Positions 1 to 14,600 of a DNA stretch of 64,000 nucleotides are shown one piece after another. Numbering within the stretch: position 1 is the stretch's first letter; each line of letters starts with the position of its first letter. The notes under the pieces were generated by a model that did no database searches, was not told the origin of the DNA, and saw nothing but the letters and a program-made list of their open reading frames with translations. The translations under genes and the position numbers were made by a program. The stretch is from Tetramitus jugosus (lineage: Eukaryota; Heterolobosea; Eutetramitea; Acrasida; Vahlkampfiidae): assembly GCA_937625935.1 (NCBI GenBank), contig OW569385.1, positions 124,001-188,000 of the forward strand. The letters are read 5' to 3'.

Positions 1-785
1 TACAAGAATTTTTTGGTCCCTCACTCGCCCTGTTTCTCCTTGTTAGCCGCCTGATGTTGACTTGGGTCATGAGTTTGCACAGGACACAATACCTGACTTG
101 AGCAAGTCGGCACCTGAAAATGAATGGCAACTTGGACCACTGCAGATGGTTGGTTTGTACCTGACTCCAGTGCTGACTCTGGGATAGTCAGCACCGGACT
201 TGATCCGAGTCAGGATCTGGCGCAACGAAAGTCAGGTGCTGGTTGCCTCATGTGATTTTTTATTCGGGCTGCCTCTACACCATCAATGCTCCTTTGCTTT
301 CTGTAAATCGGCAGTTGACGGTTTCGTATTTCTCCACTTTTCGTGTCGAAAAGTGATAGGTACCGGATGAGCGAGGATCTCGCAAAGGACCTTGGTAGTG
401 AAGATTTGGGTTTTTCACGTGCGTGCATCCCAGTGCAGATCCAGCTTCACCACTTCAAAGAGGAGACAAACGGCAGTCAGTCAGGACATCTATTACTGTG
501 AACACCCAGTCTATGACCGTTTCTTTCCATCTCTTCGTATCACTCTCTGTTCCTTTGAAAGCCAACACTATCACACCAGCTTGGTTGTTCACTGCAATCG
601 TAGCATGAGAATTCAAAAAATTCTTTGACTATGAATTTCACTACGAAGCTGCCAGTTACCACATGATTTCAATCTGGAATAACCGAGATCAGCAGACATG
701 TTCACGAGAAAAGTTGTGTGTTTGATTTCAAGCTCAAGACTTTAATAAAACGGAGAAAGGTGAGTAGAAGTCTATAAAACGAGAC
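1..785. other. Left-edge region without a recognisable gene
   Basis: I see no family-level protein in any frame here, and the short open frames overlap one another with no consistent coding character. The main structure is a set of related inverted words around 88-245 (listed separately). The right part (about 700-785) would be the 3' flank of the minus-strand CAP-like gene. A terminal exon of a gene lying to the left cannot be excluded. Confidence 0.4.
160..214. repeat. Nested inverted repeat (hairpin)
   Basis: GTGCTGACT (170-178) and AGTCAGCAC (186-194) are perfect complements around a 7-nt loop. An outer pair, CCTGACTC (160-167) and GAGTCAGG (207-214), encloses them. A third related pair, ACCTGACTT near 88 and AAGTCAGGT near 229, lies further out. 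The pairs are seen directly; their function is unknown. Confidence 0.75.
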
Positions 786-1418
786 TTAACACGGATGAGC
801 GGCTGTTCGTTTCTCCACTTCCGACTTTGTTGTCAAATAACCATGTGCTCCCTCTCTCAGAATCAACTCTGTAACCAACACTCCATTCTCGTTCCAATAG
901 GACTTGTACTGCTTGGTACCAATCACTTGACTTGTCGGCTCCACAGGTATCAAATTCACAGCAGCATTCACATTTGAATCATCAATAGGAGATGACAACA
1001 ATAGTTCTGCTTCATTGACAAACAACAGACTTGAATTCGAGTGAACAATGGACAAATTTGGACACAATGATTCATCTTGAATGATCAATCGAGAATCATG
1101 ACACTGATCAATGGCAATCAATTGAACATTGGTGCTAGATTGGCTAGGGAATTGTAATTGAACATTGTTTGAACTGAACATTTCAATTGTGCTCGTGCGT
1201 ATTCCACAATTAATGACAAGCTGTACGTCCGTGCATTTTTCGATCAATACTTTTTCCAGTTTTTGACAGGTGACAGAAATTTGACACTTGGAACAATTGC
1301 GAATGTAGAGGAGATGATTGTTCATTTCATGACCAATTTCAATGGTCTCATTTTCATTGTGTCTATTCTCAATAAATGATTGCTTTCGTTGTTGGAGTGA
1401 GAGGAAAATTTGATTCAT
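786..1418 (-). CDS. CAP C-terminal / cofactor C-like beta-helix domain protein
   Basis: A 210-residue single-exon protein. From about residue 20 to 190 it shows the short alternating turns of the C-CAP/cofactor C-like right-handed beta-helix: repeated I/V-x-I/V strands with NC, KC and QC steps, ending in a segment like the CAP tail. In cyclase-associated proteins this domain binds ADP-actin and recycles it to ATP-actin; in tubulin cofactor C relatives it stimulates small-GTPase hydrolysis. There is no N-terminal helical CAP domain, so the gene codes for the domain alone unless an upstream exon was missed. The ATG at 1416-1418 is the first in the frame and is preceded by an A-rich leader. Family assignment is by eye; actin versus tubulin/Arl partner is open. 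Confidence 0.6.
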   Translation of the reverse strand: MNQIFLSLQQRKQSFIENRHNENETIEIGHEMNNHLLYIRNCSKCQISVTCQKLEKVLIEKCTDVQLVINCGIRTSTIEMFSSNNVQLQFPSQSSTNVQLIAIDQCHDSRLIIQDESLCPNLSIVHSNSSLLFVNEAELLLSSPIDDSNVNAAVNLIPVEPTSQVIGTKQYKSYWNENGVLVTELILREGAHGYLTTKSEVEKRTAAHPC

Positions 1419-1676
1419 CGCTTTCTTTGTTGTTTGGTTTTCTTTCCTCCTGGAAGCAGTTTGATGGCCTCTCAGATGTCGGGTATGATAGGTGATACTC
1501 CGAACGATCCTGCTCCTTTACAAATCACAATTGGGCTAAACAGTCGTCTGCTCTCTTGTAGACCAAGGACTCAAATCATTGATTCTACAACGCATTAACT
1601 TAGATGAGTTAACTTGTTCAAGATATAAACAAGAAAGAATTGATACGAAGAGTTTGCTCTGCGAAAAGAGTAAAAG

Positions 1677-1749
1677 TACCGACGACGGGACTCGAACCCG
1701 CGACCACTGGATTAGAAGTCCAGTGCTCTTCCAGCTGAGCTACGACGGC
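1677..1749 (-). tRNA. tRNA-Arg (anticodon UCU)
   Basis: A full cloverleaf can be drawn: 7-bp acceptor starting GCCGTCG, D stem GCTC/GAGC, anticodon stem CTGGA/TCCAG around loop CTTCTAA (anticodon TCT), and T arm GCGGG-TTCGAGT-CCCGT. The discriminator is A, no CCA is encoded and there is no intron. The acceptor has one T:T mismatch and a terminal G:T pair, so it is slightly weak. A retroelement remnant begins about 46 bp upstream of the 5' end, on the opposite strand. Confidence 0.9.
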
Positions 1750-1794
1750 TAGATATTCGAGTGATTTGACTGATGCACTATGTGCGAAACAAAA

Positions 1795-2135
1795 AACGAA
1801 AATTTCGCTGGTGAAGCGAGCGGCGGCATGATGAGGCTCACAGCGAGACAAGTGGCTCGAATTGTTAACACCTGCATCCACCCGTGAGGAGATCAAGCTT
1901 CGGCAAACATTCCAAAGGGAGAATGTCTTTCAGTCCAACAACAGGCTGGAGCTCATACCTCAAGTGGTGCGCGGAACGCCTGCACAACAACAATTTGACT
2001 ATCGCATATGGAGATGAGGTCAATTGTTTGGACTGTAACCTTGCCATGTCGCAGCCAAACGTTGTGACAAAGAAATTCTTTTACCTCTATGGGAATATCA
2101 CTGGCTCTCAACACAAAAATAAGAGAATGTTTCTA
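1795..2135 (+). mobile_element. Decayed LINE ORF2 C-terminal fragment
   Basis: Translating both usable frames gives pieces that match the C-terminal part of the LINE ORF2 at 25675-27258: the LTARQV..VVNTCIHP block at about 1840-1886, then an xEIKLxQTFQxENVFQS block at about 1888-1945, then a KWC..R block continuing to a LKKLYL-like block near 2070. Stops and frame changes separate the blocks, and roughly 360 nt between the first two are missing. It is a dead scrap on the plus strand with its 5' side toward tRNA-Arg. Confidence 0.75.
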
Positions 2136-2161
2136 TGTTTATGTATGAAGTGATCACAAGC

Positions 2162-4165
2162 TTATCGCAGGAAATGATCCTGCAACAAATCATAAATTTC
2201 AGGATCTTGAAAATTGACTTCGTTTTGCAGAGAGGCAGACAGATCTTGCTCCTCTTCATATTCATCATCAATCTCCTCCATATCTAACAATTCACTATCC
2301 TGATCTGCATATCTTGTTTCTGAGAATTTGAACTTGACGAACCTTCTTTGATGTTCTTCGTTGTACACATCAAATGAATCCATGTGGAATGGAGCACGGT
2401 TAGTATACATGTATGAATCTTGATCCATCTTTTTCTGTGCTGTTCGTACAATTGATGAAGGAATCAAACTATTTGCAGATGCTACTTGCTGAGAACGAGG
2501 ACTGCTTCCGCCTCGCCTTGGTGTCTCTGCAGTCACGATACTACTACTACTGCTACCACTATTGATACCATTCGTAGAATGATCTACGGATGTATTGCCC
2601 GTGTTATTGTTGTTGCTGCTGTTGTTTGCAACAAAAGAGTGAACAATAGGAGACCCTCTCTTCATCATAATCGTATCAGCCTTTCTCCGAACAACCATGG
2701 AAGAAGAAGGCGAAGTGGAAGACATTCCATTACTACCACTACCATTATTGATCATGACATCTTCACTAGGGGAATTTGGTGTCGTTGCTTCTGATATTCT
2801 TCTCTTGAATCGATCAGAACGAGTGGCAATTTTGATGGCACCACTCGATGCAGCATAATTGAGTGGTGCCGTACTCGAAGCAGTGCTCGTGCTCATGTGT
2901 GTACCTGTTGTACTAGCTGTCGCTGTTCCCGTTGCTGTTGTAGACCTAGATGGATGAGCGAGAGAAGATCCAAAGCTCTTGTATCCATGATGATTGTTGT
3001 TACCTATGTTGTTATTGTTATTATGACTTGCCTGATTGTTCATCATGCTGCTGCCATTGTTACTACTGCCATTGCTACTACTGCCAATGCTACTGCTACT
3101 GTTGTTACTGTTCGTGTTTGTATCAGTGAAAACACGATTCAACTGATCATCCATTCTCATGACACTCATCATATCACCACCAGGAAAGTAAAAATCAGGA
3201 TCACGAATAAACTCTGTCATGAGACTGTTGCTAAACTTGGTGTCCTTGATGAGATCTTCTGTGCTCTGAACTTGATTGGTACGGAGAATGTTGGGAGCAA
3301 AGACAATGGCCAAATTATGGGCATTCATCTTGTTTTGAGCCTGATTCTTTGTTATACGGTACAGGAAATGACATAGCTGACTCAAGATTGTGAAATGACC
3401 CTTGGGCAAGAACTGTAGCACGTGCTTAATTTTCTCTTGCTTGGCGCGTGCGAGCATACTAGCGACACTCTCATCTTCTTCACTTGACGATCCACCACTA
3501 CCGCCGCCGTAAGCTTGATTTTTTTTGGCGGGCAATTTATTGGCGGCGGCAACCGCACTATTGTCATCCATGGCGCTCACCGCAATAAACATGTCATAGT
3601 TTTCAAATGAGAGCAACGGATCTTTTAGCTCTCTAAAGTATAGCTTTAGCAAGTTTGCAGCGACATGTGGGCCAACAGATCGATTATATTGCTCCAAAGG
3701 TATCACATAACGCCCCTCACTGTTCTCCAACTCTGAAATGACACTTTCCAGAATGTTGACTTGAGCAGAGAGACGAAAAATGCCTTCCACGTCGAGACAT
3801 TGATCCTCAATGTACCTCATACACTGATGAATAAAGGGTGGTAGTTCTCTGAGTGAATCAGGCACATTCTTGTGAAACACTTTGCTATTGACATATTTTG
3901 ACGTGTGTATTTGAGTCAAAATTTTTTGTGAAGCAGTGTTGTTTGTTGTTGTTGTAGCTATACATTGAGAATGGGTTGTTGCTGTTGCTACAGAAGAAGT
4001 ATTTGTTGTTGTTGTTGTTGGATGATGCTGATTATTGTTGTTGTTGCCGTGATTTGAAATCATTGTGGCGGTTCGTTTGATGAGACCAGGAAATGCCTTT
4101 TTCTTGACAATTTTTGGAGCTCCATTGTGAGTGTCAGTGGACGACGGAGGATGAGGGGTAGTCAT
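2162..4165 (-). CDS. RhoGAP domain protein
   Basis: A 667-residue protein. Residues about 85-330 are a RhoGAP domain with the GIFRLSA block carrying the catalytic arginine finger (Arg131). They also show the LLKLYFRELKDPLL helix and the NAHNLAIVFAPN block. Such domains accelerate GTP hydrolysis by Rho/Rac/Cdc42 GTPases and so switch actin signalling off. A Ser/Gly-rich insert of about 30 residues (around 210-235) splits the domain's middle. The N-terminus (1-80) is basic then Asn/Thr-rich; the C-terminal half (340-600) is Asn/Ser/Thr low complexity and ends with an acidic tail. No membrane segment or second domain is visible. The ATG at 4163-4165 is the first in frame. The target GTPase cannot be told from sequence. 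Confidence 0.92.
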   Translation of the reverse strand: MTTPHPPSSTDTHNGAPKIVKKKAFPGLIKRTATMISNHGNNNNNQHHPTTTTTNTSSVATATTHSQCIATTTTNNTASQKILTQIHTSKYVNSKVFHKNVPDSLRELPPFIHQCMRYIEDQCLDVEGIFRLSAQVNILESVISELENSEGRYVIPLEQYNRSVGPHVAANLLKLYFRELKDPLLSFENYDMFIAVSAMDDNSAVAAANKLPAKKNQAYGGGSGGSSSEEDESVASMLARAKQEKIKHVLQFLPKGHFTILSQLCHFLYRITKNQAQNKMNAHNLAIVFAPNILRTNQVQSTEDLIKDTKFSNSLMTEFIRDPDFYFPGGDMMSVMRMDDQLNRVFTDTNTNSNNSSSSIGSSSNGSSNNGSSMMNNQASHNNNNNIGNNNHHGYKSFGSSLAHPSRSTTATGTATASTTGTHMSTSTASSTAPLNYAASSGAIKIATRSDRFKRRISEATTPNSPSEDVMINNGSGSNGMSSTSPSSSMVVRRKADTIMMKRGSPIVHSFVANNSSNNNNTGNTSVDHSTNGINSGSSSSSIVTAETPRRGGSSPRSQQVASANSLIPSSIVRTAQKKMDQDSYMYTNRAPFHMDSFDVYNEEHQRRFVKFKFSETRYADQDSELLDMEEIDDEYEEEQDLSASLQNEVNFQDPEIYDLLQDHFLR

Positions 4166-4865
4166 TCTTTTTTTACACTGCTAAAAAAAATGGATATATT
4201 GTTGTTGCTTTTGTTTTTGTTGTTGTTTTGATATGAATAATATTATTATTGGCTTCTTTGCTAGTGCTCACACCCAAACTTTTCGAGTGTCAGATATTGA
4301 TGTGTTGTTGTTTCGTGTTCGGTGTGATGTTGTTCGTTCCTTTGTGTTCTAGTGCTGTGGAAATAGTACCTTGGTAAGTCACTCATGCAAGCCTTATTCT
4401 CACTTGGTTTTTTCGTGTTCAACAAAAAAAGTGTTTTAATTGTGGGGCTGTTTCTTTTTACGACGAGATTGGTTGTTGGATGTCGGATACGCATCAACGA
4501 CAAGGCGTCTCATTCAAACGTCAAATACATTCGGTTTCGGAGATTCGCGTTCTTCCACCACCTGATCGGGCTGGAAGGTTTTTGGAGACGCTTCAGAGGG
4601 TCAAAGTTTGGCGCTCACAAGAGGTTCCGCACTGTCTTGGAAGGTATTCCATGTTGAATGCCACACGTTTTTGTTTATTCGGGTTGCAAAGACACACACG
4701 GAATATTTGATTGATGGATTGAATGCATTGTAAGTAGTACAAATCATCCATTGGCCGCTTCGTCCCAGAAGGTTTCACAGAATAAAGTAGAAAAGATCCA
4801 CTTCGTCCCCCATTCAACCTCAACCAGATCAAAGCAACACTCCATCGCGCTGTTCATTGTGAAGT
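4166..4865. other. Intergenic spacer between two minus-strand genes
   Basis: This 700-bp stretch is upstream of the RhoGAP gene and downstream of the poly(A)-binding protein gene. Near 4195-4230 it contains a TTG-rich simple repeat next to the RhoGAP start. An AATAAA on the minus strand (TTTATT at about 4675) could serve as the poly(A) signal of the upstream gene. No coding family was recognised. Confidence 0.6.
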
Positions 4866-7212
<2,347 letters not shown>

Positions 7213-8430
7213 TCATTTGTCCTTGGAATCGCTTGCAGAGTCTGGTTGGGGTGGGTGAAGCACTGATCTGCAATACTCAACAAATTCCTTCTTTGATATT
7301 TCTTTTCCTGACCGTTCCAAGGAGGGCACTAGTTCTGATTTGCTTTCTCGCATGGCTTGCAGCTTGGAGAGTACGAGTTGGGTGCAAGCTTCTGGAGTTC
7401 GCATCTCAGCTGGTAATGAATGGATATACTTTTCATTCAGAAGCTTGAAAATGTGCGTCAACATTCGAGTAATGTCTTCGTCCTTAATAGCAGTGCTAGG
7501 GGTTGGATTGACCAGCCGATTTGCATTCGGTGGATTGGCAAACAGTTGGAAGCCCCATTCTAGTGCGCCATCCACATTTCCATTCATGTACACATCGATC
7601 GTTGGCAACAATGTTTGAAATGCCAGATGATCCATATTATTCTGTTGTTCTTGCACTTTCTGCCACAGAGCTTGATACTGTTGTTGTTGTTGCAATAGAG
7701 ACGCCTTGCCCGCACTAGACAATTGAGCACTGTTTGCGTTTCCACCAGAGGAAGAAGAAGTGCTCCGAGGAGAGAGTGGAGGACCACTATTGCTTGCTTG
7801 CGGCTGTCCTCCTCCAATCGGTGCTGCATTCGCCATATTTCCACCACCACCACCACCACCACCAACATTGCCCGAACCACCACCAATATTCGTCATTGTG
7901 CTACTGCTACTGCTGTTGAGACCAGTGGCAGAGTTCGGAGTCAGAGTACTCGCTGGTGACAAAGAAGCGTTTGAAAGAAGTGACTGATAGAGTTGTTCCT
8001 GTTGCTTCTGCACATGACTTCCACTCTGAATGGCTTCAATCTCCTGTTTCAACACTTTCATCTCCTTCTTGTGTTCATTCGTGCCAAACGACACAAAATT
8101 ATCAAATATGCTGTTCATGAGTGCTGTTTCTTTGTCATGTCCTCTTCCACTGCGCTGATCATCACCACTACTACTATTATTACTGCTATTATTCTTACAT
8201 TTGGCTAAAAATTTTTCACGAGTCATCACAGCTGTGCCACTGGTGCCACTACTAATACTGTTCGATGAGCTACTACCACCTCCTTGATGCACGGGACTGA
8301 CTGGAGTCGTTGTTGTCATTGCGGTGAAATTTTGATACCATTCTTCAATTTCACGCCGCGTAAAATTGGAATGACTCTGAAGATCGATCAACTGATCCTG
8401 ACTGAGTTTGTTTGATGGTGAATTTCCCAT
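7213..8430 (-). CDS. Neuronal-calcium-sensor-like protein with degenerate EF-hands
   Basis: A 405-residue protein starting MGNSPSNKLS, a likely N-myristoylation signal (Gly2, Ser6). It is followed by a FTRREIEEWYQNF block that matches the first helix of NCS/recoverin/KChIP proteins. The C-terminal part has a DGALEWGFQLF...ITRMLTHIFKLL block that aligns by eye with the third EF-hand region of those proteins. The calcium-coordinating Asp/Asn positions are missing there. About 200 residues of Ser/Gly/Asn/Gln low complexity are inserted in the middle, so the protein is about twice the usual length (about 190). It may be a membrane-anchored sensor-derived scaffold that no longer binds calcium. Assignment rests on two conserved blocks. 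Confidence 0.6.
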   Translation of the reverse strand: MGNSPSNKLSQDQLIDLQSHSNFTRREIEEWYQNFTAMTTTTPVSPVHQGGGSSSSNSISSGTSGTAVMTREKFLAKCKNNSSNNSSSGDDQRSGRGHDKETALMNSIFDNFVSFGTNEHKKEMKVLKQEIEAIQSGSHVQKQQEQLYQSLLSNASLSPASTLTPNSATGLNSSSSSTMTNIGGGSGNVGGGGGGGGNMANAAPIGGGQPQASNSGPPLSPRSTSSSSGGNANSAQLSSAGKASLLQQQQQYQALWQKVQEQQNNMDHLAFQTLLPTIDVYMNGNVDGALEWGFQLFANPPNANRLVNPTPSTAIKDEDITRMLTHIFKLLNEKYIHSLPAEMRTPEACTQLVLSKLQAMRESKSELVPSLERSGKEISKKEFVEYCRSVLHPPQPDSASDSKDK

Positions 8431-8600
8431 TTCTGTTTCGAAAGCTTCTTGTTGCTAGCAATTGGTTGTGTGCACTCTTCTTTGGCGTTTTGTTGCGTTA
8501 GTTTTTGTGCCTCTTTCGTCACAAACATGAACTTTTCGAGCACTCACATTTCAAGCGCAATTCTTCCGGATACCTGATTTGGTAATTGACGTTGCGCCAA

Positions 8601-11600
8601 CTACGGATTTTTAGACTTCAACCGCGTTCTTGATCGAGTTTGGAAGAGCTCATGCAAGGCGATAATCTCCTGAAAAGAGGAATAAAGGGAGAAATTGAGA
8701 CCTTGTTCACACAATTGCTTTTTTGCTTGATTGAGTCGCACGAATAGGAGTCTCAGAGTCTCAATTTGAGCTTTTCGAAAATCGGTGTTGTCATGATGTT
8801 TGGCCAGTGTTCGCAGTGTTGATAGAATGTACTGAAGGTTGATCAAGTTAAACTCATTCTGTAAGCTCGATTGAATCATTGTGTACCAATGAATACCCAG
8901 TCGTTCCACACCACTTGGTGTTTGACTCAGTCTAAGTGACGCATAGTACAAGTAGGCAGACAAACTTTCCTCCAGGTTGGCAGTCAAGAACGCTTGAACT
9001 GATGAATCGCAATCACAGAGAATCAAGGTCAATACGAGAATTCTCTTATAACGAGTCAGGTTACAGTGTTCGGGATCAGACAAAGAGAAGCATATGAGCT
9101 GTTGAACCTTTTGTTCCATGTTCCGGTCCATTCTAAACAGGAAGCAAGAAAAGGCTTGAAGTTCATAGAGGATGTCATGTAGGGGCGATGATGAGTATCG
9201 AGCAGTTGATTGTTCACTCCAAAAGTCAAACAACACGAACAGTAGTTGATAAACATCTTCACTGATCGCTGGGGATTGTTTTCCATATGATGAGACATTT
9301 GCTATCCAGTCAAATATGGATGATAGTTGTTTCTTGTCATTATCGTTCAAATCGTTCGTAAGCTCAAAGTTCTTTCTCACAACCTTCATCACCATGTTTG
9401 AAAATAGTTGAACGTAACCTCGATACACCATTTCAAAGGCTGCGTGTTCCTGTTCAGGCAGATTGACAAATGACTGGACAAGAACTAGGGATATTACCGT
9501 CAATATATGCATGAGGAACGATCGAGTTGGATACAACAATAGAGAGCATTCTTCGAGCAGATTCAAGGCAATATTGTAACCTACGAAGTGATTTTGACTG
9601 TTTCCATACAACAATCGCTTGCATGCAGATACGAGCTCAAAATTCTCAAATTGCGACCTGTGAATGATATTGCGCAGCATGGTAATTAACAGGGCAATAC
9701 CTTTCATATTCGAGAGCTCATGGGGACGAGAACAGATATCAGTGTTATCCTCTTTTTGAATCATCTCTACCAATGAGGATGTATTCACTGGTTTAGTTCC
9801 TGAAGCAAGATTCAGCCTGTTGTGTTCACTCTCCACTATAAAATTTCGTGGAAGAACAAATTCATATCGGAATTTGTTGTCTTGCATCATCATGTCTATC
9901 ACGTTAGTGGCTTCTTGGTTCGGATCCAGCGTTTGTAAAAATAATGCTTCATTCGGAGAGTGAGTGAACTCTGTGTCATGTTGGCAGTAGAGGTATAGGA
10001 GAGCTTCAAAATTGGTTTTCCAGGTATCGACATCTCTCTGATAAGCGATTATAAAGTCTGCCCCCTGTGTCAAGCAGATAGAATATGGCGATTCGTTATA
10101 CATATGTTTTGAAACACGAATCAACAGTTTCTCATCATTAAGAAGTCTGGAAGCTATCCTTTTCTTCATGGGTAACAGTCGATCGTCAGTATAGTGTATG
10201 GCATCAATGGCGTGTAAAATCTTCTTCTCTGATCGATAGAACTCAACCATGCAAGTATTGATACTCGAGGCCCAACGAATTTGAACCATCATTTTGATGG
10301 AGTTCAGAAGTGGCAGGGCTGTCACAACGTCTACGAAACTATGTAGTGATGATTTCCATAACATTCTGTCTATTTGAGCCCAATCTGCGTTTTGATTCTC
10401 GATAGTGATCCGGAATACATTCCTGATTTGCTCATTCAACATCAACTTTTTGAGACTTGCTTCGAGTTGATTCCTCTTCCTAATAATTTCTTCCTTGTTC
10501 ACAATCCGTCCCAACGCAGATGCGAGAGCAGGATCCACTAATTCAAGGCAAGCGAATAGAAGAGAGCCTTGAACAAGAATTTTGGTATTCCATTCTCCTC
10601 TTGACTTCAGTACTTGAATAAATCTTGTTAGTTGTGACTGGTGGTCACCACTAGCTCCATCTGCAGTTACAGACTCTTGAGCAGTAATTGACATATTCTT
10701 TTTCAATCCTGCCAGAATACATGCTTTGTTAATTGGAGAGAGGGAGAATATTCCGCTGTACTGCAGAGTTTCATCTGAATCGATAAAGTCGATTATCCAG
10801 CGGTAGAGTTCTTCTACCGGTCTGCTGAAGTATGACAATATTTGGAGGGTATGAGCATATTTGATGAATGCTGGAGTGTCCTTCTGATCAATTCTCAAAA
10901 ATTGTTGACTCAGTACAACAATTCGCAGTTGCTTGAGTGAAAGTATAAGTTGAGATAGGACAGAAGAGTTCTGTGTCACTTTTTTGTGTAGGAGGTTTCT
11001 TGCGAATGAATAGAACTTCTTCTTTGGTATGCGAAATAGATTTTGGATTACGTCAACAAAGGATTCGTGGTAGATTTTCTCTTTTTCATAACGAATATGT
11101 TGTTTCATCAACTGATTCACATCTTTTAGTTGTGATGCGATATCCGTATGCTTTGAGAGTTCATCTTTTAGACCTTTTGAATCCATAGTAATACTTGTTC
11201 TTTCGTCCTCTTTGTACATTCGAATGAACTTGTGTAGCAATATCCATACTGGCATTGCTTTGGATATGTAATTTGTTGAACATATCAAGTCTGACATTTG
11301 TGTCAATAGTTTGTAGAATGAACTATTCTGTAATAAGAAAGATTTCAACCCCTCAGTTAGGTGATGATAGATGCTGAAAACCGAAAGCTCTTCTGGATGA
11401 CTGCTTGTTATATTAGCTATTTCGAAGAACATGAGTAGAGTTATCCTATTTGACTGGGGGAGGTCATGAAGACAATCATCATGGTTCTTACTTAAATTAG
11501 TGAGAAGTCGATGCAATAGTTTCATAGTGCTCATGTTGTGAACAGATGTGACTACATCGGAGAACCAAGACAATTCTGATCCAGCATTCCACGAGATTTT

Positions 11601-14600
11601 GACTGTTTGTCCAAGCAAGCTCTGTTGATAAAGGAAATTAAGCAAATAATAATCTTCGTCATCCTCAATTGATTGCGAATTTCCGTGCAGACGCTTGTAG
11701 TATAATAAATAGTGAAATGATTGAGAGTGTTCATCTTTGCATACTGTATGCACTATGACTGGATGATATTCAATTATGTTCCAAACTGATTGAGTATTTG
11801 TAGGGGAGGGAGTTGCATCAGGCTTGTCTCTCATTGATAAGATTATATCATTAATGAGAGGATGATACTGAAACTCATCGCTAGTGTTGTCTCCGAAGGA
11901 CTGGAACAAATACTTAACTTGATTGAGCTCGTTTGGGAATTGATGACAAAGTTGGGCTCTATTCATTGCCTTCTTCAAACGGATCGCTTGTCTGAGTAAA
12001 CTTTCGACATCTGTGGAGTAATTTGTACCCTCCAGTATTGAGACGCAGTGCTGGAGTGCTTGGTAATAGCGACTTAACTTGAAATATATGTGGATATCGG
12101 GTTCAATGCTTTTGAGTTTTCGTATTTGATGCATCAATCGAATTGAGTTAAACATTGCATAGGATTCGTTGTTTTTCATCGAAATATTCCGCATCAACAA
12201 GTTAATGGCTTGGTACTGACATTCAAGCTGTGGTATCACTTCTGCTGGTAGCATGTACTCTGACAAAAATTTATCCAGACTATTAATTGCTTGCTGCAGC
12301 TTTTGACTATTGCGAGGGAGGTTGAGAGCAATAGATTGAAGGATTTTCCAGACACTCGGTAATTCTACAAATAAGCGATTTGCAAAATCCGAAGATCTAT
12401 GATCAGTAATTACGAGCGGTCTAACATCTGGTAGGAGTGTAGTGTTAAGGATAGCAAGTTTCTCGAGTGCCAGCGATGGTGGCCCATCTGAAGCTACTTG
12501 CACACGTAGAGTATCCAAGGTATCTATGATGTTTGTGAATGTAATCGATGTGAGCAGTGTCCGATCAAACATTGCACTTGGGCTATCTTCTAAGTGACAG
12601 ATGACCTGAGACCTAATATCGTGCATATCACTTACTTCATTTTGATGCAAGTATTCAGAATCAAAAATAATTTGTGTAGACTGAAGGATATCTTCGCGAA
12701 GATAAGATCCTGATAATAACTTGTTGATGTCGAGTTGGGGAATGTGGGTCAATGATTTGAGGAATAGCGGAACAAGTTTTGTCATGGATGTTTTCTTTTT
12801 CGCATATCGCTTCACACTCAAAATTATCTTTAGCAACTGTGGATCAGATCTATTGCTACTCATAAGTCTAAGTAACTCGTTGCAATTTCTTTCTAATTCT
12901 CTGTGAGATGGATTAAAACTGATTAATGCAAGGTCAATCTGTGAGGTAAGAATTGTATAGCGTTCTCGGTCTTCAGCATACAATAATGGTATGCATCTTT
13001 CAATGATCGTGCTGACGACCGAATAAATCGAGTTTCGAGGTGAGGCAGCTGCAGGGAAAGCCTGCAAATATACTTCATTGATCACTTGAATAGCTGAATC
13101 ATAATTTACATTCACGAGTTCAGCTAACTTTCGTTGTTCTTGAATAGTTGAGAGACTGGCAAGACAAACATATTCAGCTATTCCGTGAGCAATATAGTGA
13201 TCAATTTGTTCGAGAATGGCTATGTATCTTGTGATTGGATAGGACTTACAGAACCCTAACATTGACGAACAAATTACGAAGCTAGTGTATAAAGCATCGT
13301 CGACAGATTGGTCAACACTAGCAGCAGAGAACCAAGAACTAATCAAATGGTCCGTAACATTATCATACCAATAATCTAATACATCGTCTGTTGATGCAAC
13401 ATACGAACTCATCAATGTCCAAGCATGACTTTCTTCTGGGCACAGCTTCTTTAGGAAAGCCTTTAGTCTATCCAATGTCAACAATAATGATCGAAATACA
13501 TCTTGTTGAGTGAAAGGAAAATTTCTTGAATTAATAGTTATAGTCTCGGATAGATGAATTTGTAACTGTACAATTTTAAGGAGGGTTACTACTTCAAAGG
13601 GCATAATCGCAAATGTTGGAATGCTTGTTGATATATTCTCTAATTGCATGGTTGATAGATAGCTCAGTTTCCCTATATTATTGTTCGCTCCTGGATGTTC
13701 AAATGTGACAGCACGCCGATTGAACATGACCGATGATATTAGATCATCAATTAGGCATTCCAAAGATTGTCCAGCTGTCATCTGCTTTGACAGCAAGAAC
13801 AACATAATTAGTTGGGATTTTTGGTCCACGAAACAATCAGCATATTGTGAAAAAGTTCGCCACAGGTTGGTCGGAGGCTGATTGAGTAACCGACTCAGAA
13901 TGATTTTGAGAGAGGATGTGCGTATTGAATCAAAAATGTCTAGCATTAGCACAGGTATTAATAGTACAAGAGTACTCGTTCCAAGTGAGGTCTGCTCGTT
14001 CTGCATCAGATACACAACGAATCTGGCAAAATCAGCCTGGAATGTCACATTTGTTCGAACCTGCGACTTTGAGAGTTGGAACAATGAATCAGACAAAGAC
14101 GGCCAGCTATCGAAAGGAAATATTTTGCTTTGGAGCAAAGCATGAAGACAAAAGCAAGTTAGAACTAATGTTTTCAGTTCATCTGCAGCGGTTTTCGATA
14201 ACTCATTCCATGAATCTATGATTGCTACCGACAACCTAACACCATGGATAAAAAACTCTTTGGTGCACAAGAGAATAGTCACGAGGTGTCGGATCAATGT
14301 CACATCTCGTAGTACTGGTTCCATCTCTAAATCACCAATCAAAGACTCAACCATGTTTCTTACAGAACTATTGTAGGAGAGGCTGGGCACTTTTGTTCCA
14401 GAATACTGAATTTTCATCAGGTAATAGAAAAGTTTCTGTTCTCTCTCAGTTGGTAAGAATGATGCAGTATCAGCAAGGAGAGTTTTGTGTCTTAGAGTAA
14501 AGCTGCTGTGGTCTCTTGATGTGAGAATAGTTTTGATATCAGCAAGCGTCGTTTCTATCTTTGATGAATATATATCCTCGTTAGGAACTCCACTTGTGTT

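Noticed and set aside
1618-1896. A 92-codon frame over tRNA-Arg
   Set aside because: It is an accidental translation through the tRNA and its flanks.
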